Of a stretch of 64,000 nt of DNA, positions 8,398 to 16,498 are shown one piece after another; the stretch's first letter is position 1; each line of letters opens with the position of its first letter. The stretch is from CAINEC01 sp046052065. Its GTDB lineage: Bacteria; Bacteroidota; Bacteroidia; AKYH767-A; OLB10. Made by a program: the position numbers and the translations under genes. Below the pieces are notes generated by a model, which was given only the letters and a program-made list of their open reading frames with translations, was not told where the DNA came from and ran no database searches. Location: contig JBJOND010000001.1 of the NCBI GenBank assembly GCA_046052065.1, positions 1 through 64,000 of the forward strand, written 5' to 3'.

Positions 8398-8988
8398 TTA
8401 TAAATATTTTCTAATTGAGTTAATGAAGTTTATATGCTTATTCATATCATACATCCCAAATCGATACTGTCCTTTTTCTAGCTTGATTAGCTGACAGTAC
8501 ACTTTAGGGAAAACCACATGAACATCTTTTACTTGAAAAGTAATATTATAAGCGTATGGCAACATCGCATTATAGCTGTTCGCATCAATACCTACAGATT
8601 TTAATTGTTCGCAAACAACTTTATCTTCATTTGGTAGTGGATTAATTTTCTCAACGTTATCGATGTAACCAACATAGTAACAACCAGGCTTAATCCCCTC
8701 TTTATTTTTATCAACCTTAGTATATAAATACAATCTCTCGATTTGAGCCGTTTTATTTTTATTGTTGAAGGCTTGAATAAACCCATGGCAAATATGATCG
8801 GGATTTTTCTTATTAGCATGATATTCTTCGAACAGCCACTCTTCCCAACCAAATCCATGGATTTCTTCATAGAGCGTACCATTGTTTGATGTGCATTTAC
8901 CGTCCCTACCAGATGGAGTTTTCCAATTATTAAAATTGGAAGTAAGGCGAGTAAAAAAATGTTGTTTTAGTTTCATAGAAAATCTCAC
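8398..8988 (-). CDS. Hypothetical 196-aa protein, possible nuclease-associated reader domain
   Basis: 196 residues, no signal peptide, so cytoplasmic. Visible pattern: FNNWKTPSGRDGKC near residue 20, GFGWEEWLFEE near 46, then CHGFIQAF and CYYVGYIDNVEKI. I associate the NWxxPSG / GFGxEEWLF / GYI series with uncharacterised proteins sometimes fused to HNH nucleases, but this is memory of pattern, not a search. The second half is mixed alpha/beta with VKDVHVVFPKVYCQLI. A second in-frame ATG four codons later is equally possible as start. Transcribed with the FISUMP gene (1 bp apart). Confidence 0.5.
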   Translation of the reverse strand: MRFSMKLKQHFFTRLTSNFNNWKTPSGRDGKCTSNNGTLYEEIHGFGWEEWLFEEYHANKKNPDHICHGFIQAFNNKNKTAQIERLYLYTKVDKNKEGIKPGCYYVGYIDNVEKINPLPNEDKVVCEQLKSVGIDANSYNAMLPYAYNITFQVKDVHVVFPKVYCQLIKLEKGQYRFGMYDMNKHINFINSIRKYL

Positions 8989-9193
8989 TTTTTATTTTTA
9001 ATTTATCAAATTAATTCAACTTAGTGCATTTGTAAAAACAAATCACACGTAACCAATTTGAATTGGATTCCAGTAATTTGCAATAACATTGTTGGTTTTT
9101 AACTTAATAATTCGCAAATTTGAATAATCTAATGTTTTAAAATAACCACTCTTAAAGGAGATTAAACATTCTGAAAGCAATAACTAACTTATT

Positions 9194-9604
9194 ATGATTG
9201 AAGACAACTCTAAATATCCTACTCTAAAAACAAATGGTCGTATCGGACAGAAAATTCGTCGTATTCGTGAATACCGCGATTTAAGTCAAGATTCGGTTGC
9301 TATGGAAATGGGAATGAGTCCGTCTGGATATAGCCGTATTGAAAGAGACGAAGTTTCTATTACAGTGGATAAATTAAATCGACTTGCAGAGATTTTAAAA
9401 GTGTCGTTGTTAGATCTAGTTAGCCCCGAAGAATCAATTGTTTTTAATAACTATGGTACAGCAAAGGACAATAGCTTTTCTACAATTAATGGAGCCTTGG
9501 ATATTGAAAAAATAGAACAACTTTATAAGGATCAAATTAATCACCTTCAACAGGAAGTAAATTATTTAAGAGGAGTAATAAATACACTTACAAAATCGAC
9601 ATAA
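9194..9604 (+). CDS. XRE-family helix-turn-helix regulator
   Basis: 136 residues. Residues 17-72 form a classic Cro/C1 HTH: IGQKIRRIREYRDLSQDSVAMEMGMSPSGYSRIERDE in outline, then LNRLAEILKVSLLDLV. The C-terminal tail (about 100-130) is a short coiled coil (EQLYKDQINHLQQEVNYL), likely for dimerisation. It is the only plus-strand gene in the accessory block and diverges from the 196-aa gene, so it may regulate the block. Family certain, target unknown. Confidence 0.85.
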   Translation: MIEDNSKYPTLKTNGRIGQKIRRIREYRDLSQDSVAMEMGMSPSGYSRIERDEVSITVDKLNRLAEILKVSLLDLVSPEESIVFNNYGTAKDNSFSTINGALDIEKIEQLYKDQINHLQQEVNYLRGVINTLTKST

Positions 9605-9659
9605 AGCTTAGTTGATTCCCCCCGCTATAATCTTCGCATCATTTTATTGAAACATGCTA

Positions 9660-9690
9660 AAATAAAAAAAGGACTGATTACTCAGTCCTT
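9660..9690 (-). terminator. Rho-independent terminator of the TPR/TDO operon
   Basis: Stem AAGGACTGA/TCAGTCCTT, 4-nt loop TTAC, followed on the minus strand by a run of seven U. It begins 5 bp after the TPR gene stop. Confidence 0.85.
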
Positions 9691-9695
9691 AATAA

Positions 9696-10355
9696 TTATT
9701 GCGTTTTAGCCATTGAACGCTTTACTTCGTCGGTGCCCCAATGCGGTTTTAAAAACTCTTCCGATTTATTTGCTTTTAAGCCTTCGCTCGCTAACTTATA
9801 ATTTTTAGCAGCTTCTTTTTTGTTGCCTGCCTTCAAAAGCTCATCCCCTTCTACTAAATATAATCGCGGATTAGTAGCGTCTATCTTTTTAGCTTCGGAA
9901 ATTAGTTTTTTAATCTTTGCTTTGTGATCGGCTTCTAATGAATCATTATGATTAGCCATCAAACGTAAAATGTGCGCCTTCAAAATCAATGGCTCAGCAT
10001 CCTTCGGACTTAACTTAATTGCTTTGTCAGAAAAGCCTAGCGCTCGTGTATATACTTCTTGCTTGCGCAATGTATCAAAATATAAAAACCCACACTCTGC
10101 ATCGATATAAGCCGCATAATATTGTCCGTAGTAATTCGTGGTGTCAGCTGCCGCCAAACGATCAAAGCCTTCATAAATCTTTGCTCTGGTTGTATTGCTA
10201 GCACATGTATCCCAAACATTAACATAGCGAACTAAAGCCCGATTAACAACGCTTGGTCTTACAGCAGGACGCTTTAACTCTTGCTTTGGTGCTTGCGCAT
10301 TAACACTCATTTGTAAACATAATAGCACGAACAGTGCAAGTATAATTTTCTTCAT
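9696..10355 (-). CDS. Secreted tetratricopeptide-like protein
   Basis: 219 residues with signal peptide (1-20, ending VNAQ). The mature part is helical with repeat-like segments: DKAIKLSPKDAEPLILKAHILRLM and AKKIDATNPRLYLVEGDELLKAGNKKEAAKNYKLA match TPR spacing, with Pro at the expected turn position. Probably periplasmic. It follows tryptophan dioxygenase by 5 bp and shares its transcript. Its last 20 codons and terminator are duplicated at 2881-2981. Confidence 0.75.
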   Translation of the reverse strand: MKKIILALFVLLCLQMSVNAQAPKQELKRPAVRPSVVNRALVRYVNVWDTCASNTTRAKIYEGFDRLAAADTTNYYGQYYAAYIDAECGFLYFDTLRKQEVYTRALGFSDKAIKLSPKDAEPLILKAHILRLMANHNDSLEADHKAKIKKLISEAKKIDATNPRLYLVEGDELLKAGNKKEAAKNYKLASEGLKANKSEEFLKPHWGTDEVKRSMAKTQ

Positions 10356-10360
10356 TACAA

Positions 10361-11317
10361 TTAGTTTTTAAATAAATCTTCTACCCAGGCCTTTCCCCAA
10401 TTTTCTAATTCTTCTTGCGACCAAAGTTCGTGATAAAAAATTCTTTTCTGAAAACGCGGAGGTAAATATTTCTGCCAGTTGGTTCCACCCGTTGCAGCAA
10501 TGTCAACAGGATCTTTTTGTAAATATTTTACCGCCGACTTATAATGCGACAATGGCCAGTTAATGTTTACATTCACATCTAACTGCTTTAATAATTTAAT
10601 CAGCTTTTCATTCTGCTGATCTTCCGCCGATAGCCTTTTATATTGCGACAATACATTCACTCCTTCCATCGATTTTACAAGGGTGATTAATTGCGTCGAG
10701 TATTTATCTTCAAACTGATTTAGCGTTAATGTCTTTTTACCCGTTGCTAATTCTGTTGCGCCCGCCTTCCAGTAAATATGCTCAAACATTTCTTCAACGC
10801 TCGCACTCTTACTATTTATTTTATCTCTAACATCTTTTGAAACCAGTCTTTCGAATTCTGTTGAGTAAATTTCAATACTACGGTATTGTGCCGACTGAAA
10901 TCCAGATGCAGGCAATAAGCTCATTCTAAACTTTTGAAACTGCTCTGGCTCCATGCCATCTACCATAATCGAAAAAGAATCAGTAAGTGCAACGAAATAA
11001 CGATTAATGCGCTGCAACTTTTGAATCATCAAATCAAGCGTAATATTTTTTGCGTTGCTAATTTGCTTGAATTCATGAATCGATAATTTAAAATATAATT
11101 CCGTAATCTGATGATACATGATGAATACTTCTTCATCAGGGAATTTCGTTTTTGGCGATTGTAAACTTAACAGCGTATCTAAATGAATATAGTCCCAATA
11201 AGTTAAATAATCAGCATATAACAGCCCATCAAGGTAAGATGTTAAATCCTGCCCCATGGCATTAAACTTCTCTTCCAGAAGCTTAATTCTACTTTCAATA
11301 TTTTCAGGTAAACTCAT
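10361..11317 (-). CDS. kynA: Tryptophan 2,3-dioxygenase family protein
   Basis: 318 residues. A haem enzyme opening the indole ring of L-Trp to N-formylkynurenine, first step of the kynurenine pathway. Visible family marks: LTYWDYIHLDTLLSLQ near residue 40, MYHQITELYFKLSIHE near 67 (substrate and haem pocket), WPLSHYKSAVKYL (probable proximal-His region) and TGGTNWQKYLPPRF near 280. Cytoplasmic, no signal. The start is 4 nt downstream of a TAnnTTTG box, suggesting a nearly leaderless mRNA. Located upstream of the TPR gene in a two-gene operon. It is of the longer bacterial type seen in Bacteroidota. Confidence 0.9.
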   Translation of the reverse strand: MSLPENIESRIKLLEEKFNAMGQDLTSYLDGLLYADYLTYWDYIHLDTLLSLQSPKTKFPDEEVFIMYHQITELYFKLSIHEFKQISNAKNITLDLMIQKLQRINRYFVALTDSFSIMVDGMEPEQFQKFRMSLLPASGFQSAQYRSIEIYSTEFERLVSKDVRDKINSKSASVEEMFEHIYWKAGATELATGKKTLTLNQFEDKYSTQLITLVKSMEGVNVLSQYKRLSAEDQQNEKLIKLLKQLDVNVNINWPLSHYKSAVKYLQKDPVDIAATGGTNWQKYLPPRFQKRIFYHELWSQEELENWGKAWVEDLFKN

Positions 11318-11321
11318 GCTT

Positions 11322-11329
11322 CAAAAATA
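11322..11329 (-). promoter_or_regulatory. -7 box directly before the TDO start
   Basis: TATTTTTG on the minus strand fits TAnnTTTG and ends only 4 nt before the ATG at 11317. A transcript from here would be leaderless or nearly so. Confidence 0.55.
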
Positions 11330-11374
11330 CTATTTCCGCTCGAATATTTATCGGCAAGTGATAAAGATTTGTCC

Positions 11375-11407
11375 ATAAAAAAAGCCGACTCGAAAGCCGG
11401 CTTTATA
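11375..11407 (-). terminator. Terminator of the zinc-peptidase gene
   Basis: Stem AAAGCCG/CGGCTTT with a 10-nt loop, then a run of seven U on the minus strand. It lies just past the stop of the metalloprotease gene. Confidence 0.8.
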
Positions 11408-11424
11408 ATTTTTAATTTTTGCGA

Positions 11425-12102
11425 TTAATCTCTTCGACCACCCATGTAAATCATGACGTAGTATAACAAGGTTGCGATAGATGCTATTGCTGCTACCACG
11501 TAGGTCATAGCTGCCCACCATAATGCATCTTTTGCGTTATCGTGCTCTTGTCTTGTAGAAACACCTGATGATTCTAACCATGCTAATGCGCGGTTACTTG
11601 CATCAAATTCTACAGGTAATGTTACCAAGCTAAATAAAGTAGTTGCAGCAAATAAACAGATACCAATTAATAATAAACTTGGGAAGGTATTAATCGTTAA
11701 AATTCCAGCTAATAAAATCCAGTGCATCCAACCTGAAGCAACGCTTACAATAGGAACTAACGTTGAACGAAGTTGTAACATATTATACGCTGTTGCATGT
11801 TGCACTGCGTGGCCACATTCGTGAGCAGATACAGCTGCTGCTGCTGCATTTTTTCCATAATAAACACCCTGACTTAAATTCACTGTTTTATCAGCAGGGT
11901 TATAGTGGTCGGTCAGTTGACCTTCAACGCAAATTACTTTTACATCATAAATTGCATTGTCGCGAAGCATTTTTTTCGCAATTTCTTCGCCTGATAAATC
12001 AGAGCTGATTGGCGTTTGAGAATATTTTTCAAACTTGCTCTTTAAACGAGATTGAACCATCCAACCGATGGCCATAAAAACTAAGGAAAGGACAAACATC
12101 AT
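11425..12102 (-). CDS. Zinc metallopeptidase, YugP family
   Basis: 225 residues. Residues 1-14 form a hydrophobic segment, then VSAHECGHAVQHA with the zinc-binding HExxH (His94, Glu95, His98). Two or three further membrane segments follow at about 125-160 and 195-220. The pattern and length match the YugP/Zn_peptidase_2 family, integral membrane metalloproteases of undefined substrate. Monocistronic by its own terminator. Confidence 0.9.
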   Translation of the reverse strand: MMFVLSLVFMAIGWMVQSRLKSKFEKYSQTPISSDLSGEEIAKKMLRDNAIYDVKVICVEGQLTDHYNPADKTVNLSQGVYYGKNAAAAAVSAHECGHAVQHATAYNMLQLRSTLVPIVSVASGWMHWILLAGILTINTFPSLLLIGICLFAATTLFSLVTLPVEFDASNRALAWLESSGVSTRQEHDNAKDALWWAAMTYVVAAIASIATLLYYVMIYMGGRRD

Positions 12103-12193
12103 AATCTTATTATTTTTTCTGTTATACGTTAAAAGGTACTTTTTATTGTAATTGGTAAATGAATAAACAAATTTAATGGATAAAAGTTAAATA

Positions 12194-13306
12194 TTACTCC
12201 CAACGGAACACTTTTACTGCTGCAAAATAAATGATTACCCCCCACAGTAAAATGACACCTAGTTGCGTACTAACATCCATCAAACCAGCTCCTTCAAAAG
12301 CCACTTTTCGCATGGCATCGTTGAGATAAGTAAGCGGAAGAATTTTACAAACCGGTTGCAACCAAGAAGGAAAATTATCGATTCCGAAGAAAGTTCCAGA
12401 GAGTAAAAACTGAGGCAAGGTAACAATATTCGCTAATGGCGGTATGGTTCCTTCATTTTTTGCTATTCCAGAAACCACAAATCCGAATCCCATAAATACA
12501 ATCAAACCAATTGCTGATAATACAATCATATCTACAAAGGTTGAGAGTCCATTTATCAATGTAAATCCGAACGCATAATGTCCTAATAAAATTAAAAACA
12601 TTGCACCTAACAACGCAAAAACCATTCTTGCCAATGCTTCACCTAAAACGATATAAGGTCGTTTGATAGGCGTTGCAAAAAATCGTTTGATGACTAATGT
12701 CTGACGTAAATTAAAAAACACGAATGCGGTACCGAATACTCCCGTACTCAACAATGAAAATCCTAATTGTCCAGGTAAAATAAAATCGATTGTTTCATAC
12801 GTTCTTCCTTGCAATTGCTGCTCTTGAATAGTGGCCATTGGTTGAGAAATATGGGCAGCCTTTAAATTCAACTTATCAATCAAATGTTCTAACATCGATT
12901 TTACAATTACACCTTTCTCGCCCGATGCCATTGTTGTATAAAGCTGGACGTTGTAGGTAGAATCGCTGTTTGATTTTTGAATATTGATAATCGCATCCAA
13001 ATCGCCTTTAAATATTTTTGCGCGTTGCGATGCCGTATCCATCTTATGCTGAACCGAAAAAGCAGGGTTCGAAATCAATCCAATATAAATCGGATTATTG
13101 GTATCACAATCGGGCGATAATGCTACATCTAAGGAAACACTTCCGCCTTTTAAAAATCCAAATACCGTAATAAAGATCAATGGAAACACCAGCGTAAATA
13201 CCACTGCCGAAGGACTTCTTGTAATAGAACGAAAGCTTGCTTTTGAAATGGCAAGCATTGCTTTCAGTTGACTATAATTTTGGTTGTTATTCATCTTTCC
13301 ATTCAT
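12194..13306 (-). CDS. ABC-2 type transporter permease
   Basis: 370 residues. A single N-terminal membrane helix (about 36-51) is followed by a large extracytoplasmic segment (about 55-170), then five helices in the C-terminal half, the topology of ABC-2 exporters. It contains the typical LLSGTFFGIDNFPSWLQPVCKILPLTYLNDAMR segment before the last helix. Its first codons overlap the ATPase gene by 20 bp, so the two are one transporter. Substrate unknown (drug, lipid or polysaccharide export are all possible). Confidence 0.9.
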   Translation of the reverse strand: MNGKMNNNQNYSQLKAMLAISKASFRSITRSPSAVVFTLVFPLIFITVFGFLKGGSVSLDVALSPDCDTNNPIYIGLISNPAFSVQHKMDTASQRAKIFKGDLDAIINIQKSNSDSTYNVQLYTTMASGEKGVIVKSMLEHLIDKLNLKAAHISQPMATIQEQQLQGRTYETIDFILPGQLGFSLLSTGVFGTAFVFFNLRQTLVIKRFFATPIKRPYIVLGEALARMVFALLGAMFLILLGHYAFGFTLINGLSTFVDMIVLSAIGLIVFMGFGFVVSGIAKNEGTIPPLANIVTLPQFLLSGTFFGIDNFPSWLQPVCKILPLTYLNDAMRKVAFEGAGLMDVSTQLGVILLWGVIIYFAAVKVFRWE

Positions 13307-14051
13307 GGCCTGTCAGTGATAAAAATACATCTTCTAAATTCGCTTTCTTAACTTCTTTCTTGCGCTCAAAACCAGAAGCCACTAATTGATCAATTAAGGC
13401 ATCGGGTGTATCTAATGCAATAATTTTTCCTGCTTCCATGACAGCAACGCGATCACATAATTGCTCGGCTTCATCCATGTAGTGCGTTGTAATCACCACC
13501 GTTGCACCTTCATTGCGCACACTTCGGATTAAGTCCCAAAGATTTCTACGCGCCTGCGGATCAAGTCCTGTTGTTGGCTCATCTAAAAAGATAATCTTTG
13601 GTTGATTGATTAATGTAGTAGCAATCGAAAAACGTTGCTTTTGTCCGCCGGATAATTCTTTAAACTTCGCTTTCGCTTTATCTTCTAATCCTACTTTCGC
13701 AAGCATTTGCATCGGATTAATTTCACGGTTATACAAACCAGCAAACAACACCAGCAATTCAACTAAAGTCAAACTAGGATAATATCCCGCAGCTTGCAAT
13801 TGCACACCAATGAGTTGTTTAATGTCGTTGGCTTGTGTTTCGATATTTAATCCGCAAACACTAACATTGCCACCTGATTTTTCTCTTAACGTTTCGATAA
13901 TTTCGAGGGTAGTTGTTTTCCCTGCTCCATTCGGACCAAGTATTCCAAAAATTTCTCCCTCTTGCACCTCGAATGAAATCCCTTTCACTGCGTGAAAAGA
14001 TTCATACTTCTTTTCAAGATTATTTACTTGAATGATACTGTTTTTTTGCAC
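13287..14051 (-). CDS. ABC transporter ATP-binding protein
   Basis: 254 residues. Walker A GPNGAGKTTT at 39-48, Q-loop GVQLQAAGYYP, signature LSGGQKQR near 133, Walker B IIFLDEPTTGLD near 153, and switch His in VITTHYMDEAEQL. This is the DrrA/CcmA-like class that partners ABC-2 permeases. The start codon is GTG at 14051: no in-frame ATG exists before the conserved N-terminal strand. A TACCTTTG box ends 4 nt before it, so this may be a leaderless gene. Confidence 0.93.
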   Translation of the reverse strand: MQKNSIIQVNNLEKKYESFHAVKGISFEVQEGEIFGILGPNGAGKTTTLEIIETLREKSGGNVSVCGLNIETQANDIKQLIGVQLQAAGYYPSLTLVELLVLFAGLYNREINPMQMLAKVGLEDKAKAKFKELSGGQKQRFSIATTLINQPKIIFLDEPTTGLDPQARRNLWDLIRSVRNEGATVVITTHYMDEAEQLCDRVAVMEAGKIIALDTPDALIDQLVASGFERKKEVKKANLEDVFLSLTGHEWKDE

Positions 14052-14055
14052 AAGG

Positions 14056-14063
14056 CAAAGGTA
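14056..14063 (-). promoter_or_regulatory. -7 box directly before the GTG start of the ABC ATPase
   Basis: TACCTTTG on the minus strand, 4 nt upstream of GTG at 14051. It supports both the non-ATG start and a near-zero leader. Confidence 0.5.
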
Positions 14064-14108
14064 GAATTTAAAGAATGATAGCGGTTAAATTTTAGTAAAA
14101 TATTCCAA

Positions 14109-16376
14109 CTATAGTTTTATCAAAGCCTGCACAGTAAATGTACGCGGTGCCTGTAAGTCGGCCGGGCGACCAACATAGAGGTTATTTAGAATATTCTTTG
14201 TTACAAAGCTTAACTGCACTGACTCATTTACCTTATAAGCCAAACGAACATCAAACACCCATTCGCCATTCGGATTTTTATCACGATAGTCTTTAACCCC
14301 TGGTATCACTCCTTCAAAAATCTTATCAATATTTTCCATGAAACTGTAATATCGTCCACTTACACCAAAAGCGATTTTTTTATAAGTAGTTTCAGAATCA
14401 AACTTAAACATCGTTCTGTTACGGTATTTAAGCACATTTTCTTTCGAAGAATTAATTAATGTGTCTTCGGCTGGGTTAAAGTCTGTTTGAATTGGATCGA
14501 TACATGTTATTCCTCCCATTATCGTTTCCTGCACCTCTCCAATTTTACCATCTCCTCCTATTGATATTTCAAATCCATCAATTCGGGTATTTCCAATATT
14601 CTTCGATTTAAATCCTAATCCGAACAATGGATCAACTGCTGGGTTACCCCATTGCCCAAAGGTAAATTCCATCATATCATTGTATTCCTGACGGAAAACA
14701 GATGCATCAATAAATCCTAACCAGGATTTAATTTTAAATCCTTGGCGCAAACCAAACTCATAAGAAGTACCTCTTTCTGTGGTAAGTGAATCGTTCGGAT
14801 AAATAACAATGCTTCCCACCTGCGTACGAATATATTTTTCAGCAATGGTTGGAAAACGGAATCCTTGTCCGTAAGCTGCTCTTAAATAAGTTGCTTCAGC
14901 CGCTTTGAAATTCACACCAGCGCGCATCAATTGCTGTGGCTTAAATTTGATGCCTGATATTTCACCACCTTCGTAACGATAACCCGCTGATAAATTCCAG
15001 CGATTGTATTTATAATCTGTTTGCACATAGGCGGCATAGTTAGACGACTGCTGATCGCTGTATAAATCGCCTGAAACTTTCGTTTTTGATGCAGACAATC
15101 CTCCTGAAACTGTTAAATTTTCTTTCCACTTATACTGACCTAGATACTCACCGTATGACAACAACGACAAGGCCTCTTGGTTAGTGTTGTTTTTATTGTT
15201 GGTCGAGTAAATTCTACCACGTAATTTATGACTGAATTTTTTTCCAACATAAGAAACGGAAGGATCAATGTATGTTCTAGTAGTAGTATACAAACTTAAT
15301 GTACTAGCAGGTCCTGATGCTCCACCATAAGGTTGTAAAGCACCACTCGAATCATTTTCCCAGAATAAAAAGTTACCGCCTTTCGAAATTTGTGAATTAG
15401 CGGATAACCCTACCGTTAGTCCTGGCACATTTTTAAAATGATACCTCAAATTAAAATTACCACGAACACGTTCTTCACTTTCACCTTGGCGATATCCTTG
15501 ATCATTGAGATAATGTCCTCCAACAACTACATCTAACTGACCAATTTTACGTCGATGTGAAAATTGTCCACCTGAAATCATCTCTGGGCCACTGCCCCAC
15601 CATCTCATACTTCTGTCGAGGGGAGTATCATAAATTCCTGAATACAAGGTAATATTTGATTGGGCTGTATCAATAGGTACTACGGTTCGCATATTAATAA
15701 CTCCGTTCAAAGCAGAGGAGCCAAACAATGCTGAAGATGCACCTTTAATCACCTCTACTTGTCCGATATTTTCTATTGGTAAGAAACTCCATTTTACATC
15801 GCCTGCATCACCTGCTAATAAAGGTAAATCATCTACCAAAACTAACACACGACTACCAGCACCATAACTAAATCCGCTACCACCACGAATATTCGCTTGT
15901 CCATCTATAACCGTTACACCTGGAATTTGCTCAACCGCTGTTTCCATTGTTGTCTGATTACTATTCTCAATATACTTTGGTTTTAAAACCTCCATCGAGA
16001 CAGGAACTTCTTCAATTCGTTGCGCATGTTTCCCTGCTGAAATAACAATTGTTTTCAAATCCACTTTAGAGGGAACCAAACGAACTTTCAAATTAACGGT
16101 ACTATTATTCTTGATTTCTACCATTTGTTTAAAAAGGTCATAGCCAATAAAACCTACGGAGATTTCTTGCATCCCTGCGGGCAATTTAAATTCTCCAAAG
16201 CCATTAAAATCTACCTGCGCTCCTACTTTATTAGGTTTGCTTTCAACGATTCCTCCAATTAAATGCTCGCCCGTATTCGCGTCTAATACTTCGATACGAA
16301 TCATTCCAGTTTGTGCAAACAAACTATTGCTAAATAGAAATAACAAAATAACAGCTATTGTAAATTTAAACTTCAT
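14109..16376 (-). CDS. TonB-dependent outer-membrane receptor
   Basis: 755 residues. Signal peptide 1-21 (ending FAQ), then a CarboxypepD_reg-like domain (about 25-105), then the plug: VEEVPVSMEVLKP-like segment (IEEVPVSMEVLKPKYIE), GVTVIDGQANIRGGSGFSYG, and VLVLVDDLPLLAGDAGDVKWSFLPIENIGQVEVIKGASSALFGSSALNGVINMRT in outline. The beta-barrel follows with GFRFPTIAEKYIRT and ends in an aromatic strand. Such receptors import chelates or nutrients with TonB/ExbBD energy. Substrate cannot be told from sequence; the plug resembles vitamin B12/siderophore types more than SusC. Divergent from dprA. Confidence 0.92.
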   Translation of the reverse strand: MKFKFTIAVILLFLFSNSLFAQTGMIRIEVLDANTGEHLIGGIVESKPNKVGAQVDFNGFGEFKLPAGMQEISVGFIGYDLFKQMVEIKNNSTVNLKVRLVPSKVDLKTIVISAGKHAQRIEEVPVSMEVLKPKYIENSNQTTMETAVEQIPGVTVIDGQANIRGGSGFSYGAGSRVLVLVDDLPLLAGDAGDVKWSFLPIENIGQVEVIKGASSALFGSSALNGVINMRTVVPIDTAQSNITLYSGIYDTPLDRSMRWWGSGPEMISGGQFSHRRKIGQLDVVVGGHYLNDQGYRQGESEERVRGNFNLRYHFKNVPGLTVGLSANSQISKGGNFLFWENDSSGALQPYGGASGPASTLSLYTTTRTYIDPSVSYVGKKFSHKLRGRIYSTNNKNNTNQEALSLLSYGEYLGQYKWKENLTVSGGLSASKTKVSGDLYSDQQSSNYAAYVQTDYKYNRWNLSAGYRYEGGEISGIKFKPQQLMRAGVNFKAAEATYLRAAYGQGFRFPTIAEKYIRTQVGSIVIYPNDSLTTERGTSYEFGLRQGFKIKSWLGFIDASVFRQEYNDMMEFTFGQWGNPAVDPLFGLGFKSKNIGNTRIDGFEISIGGDGKIGEVQETIMGGITCIDPIQTDFNPAEDTLINSSKENVLKYRNRTMFKFDSETTYKKIAFGVSGRYYSFMENIDKIFEGVIPGVKDYRDKNPNGEWVFDVRLAYKVNESVQLSFVTKNILNNLYVGRPADLQAPRTFTVQALIKL

Positions 16377-16498
16377 TGCAACTTTTAGTGATTTGTTAGT
16401 AAGAATCCATAAAAATGCAACCTATTTTCGATTAATAAAAATAATTTTGTGGCATTCGCTCATTAATTTTTCACAACCAAAGCGATATTATTTTATAG

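Larger units (their letters stand above)
2881..9760. repeat. Accessory block bounded by ~101-bp direct repeats
   Basis: The direct repeats at 2881-2981 and 9659-9760 enclose about 6.7 kb that is visibly more AT-rich than its surroundings. It holds eight minus-strand genes of mostly unknown function and one plus-strand XRE regulator. No integrase, transposase or relaxase is visible inside. Seen: the repeats and the gene content. Inferred: that the block was acquired at, or exchanged through, the 3' end of the TPR gene. Confidence 0.6.

Noticed and set aside
2982..9658. Accessory block as a prophage or conjugative element
   Set aside because: No integrase, transposase, relaxase, terminase or structural phage gene is visible, so only the direct repeats support mobility.
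14041..14108. Riboswitch before the TonB-dependent receptor or ABC genes
   Set aside because: Upstream spaces are too short (about 60-120 bp) and no cobalamin, TPP or other core motif is visible.
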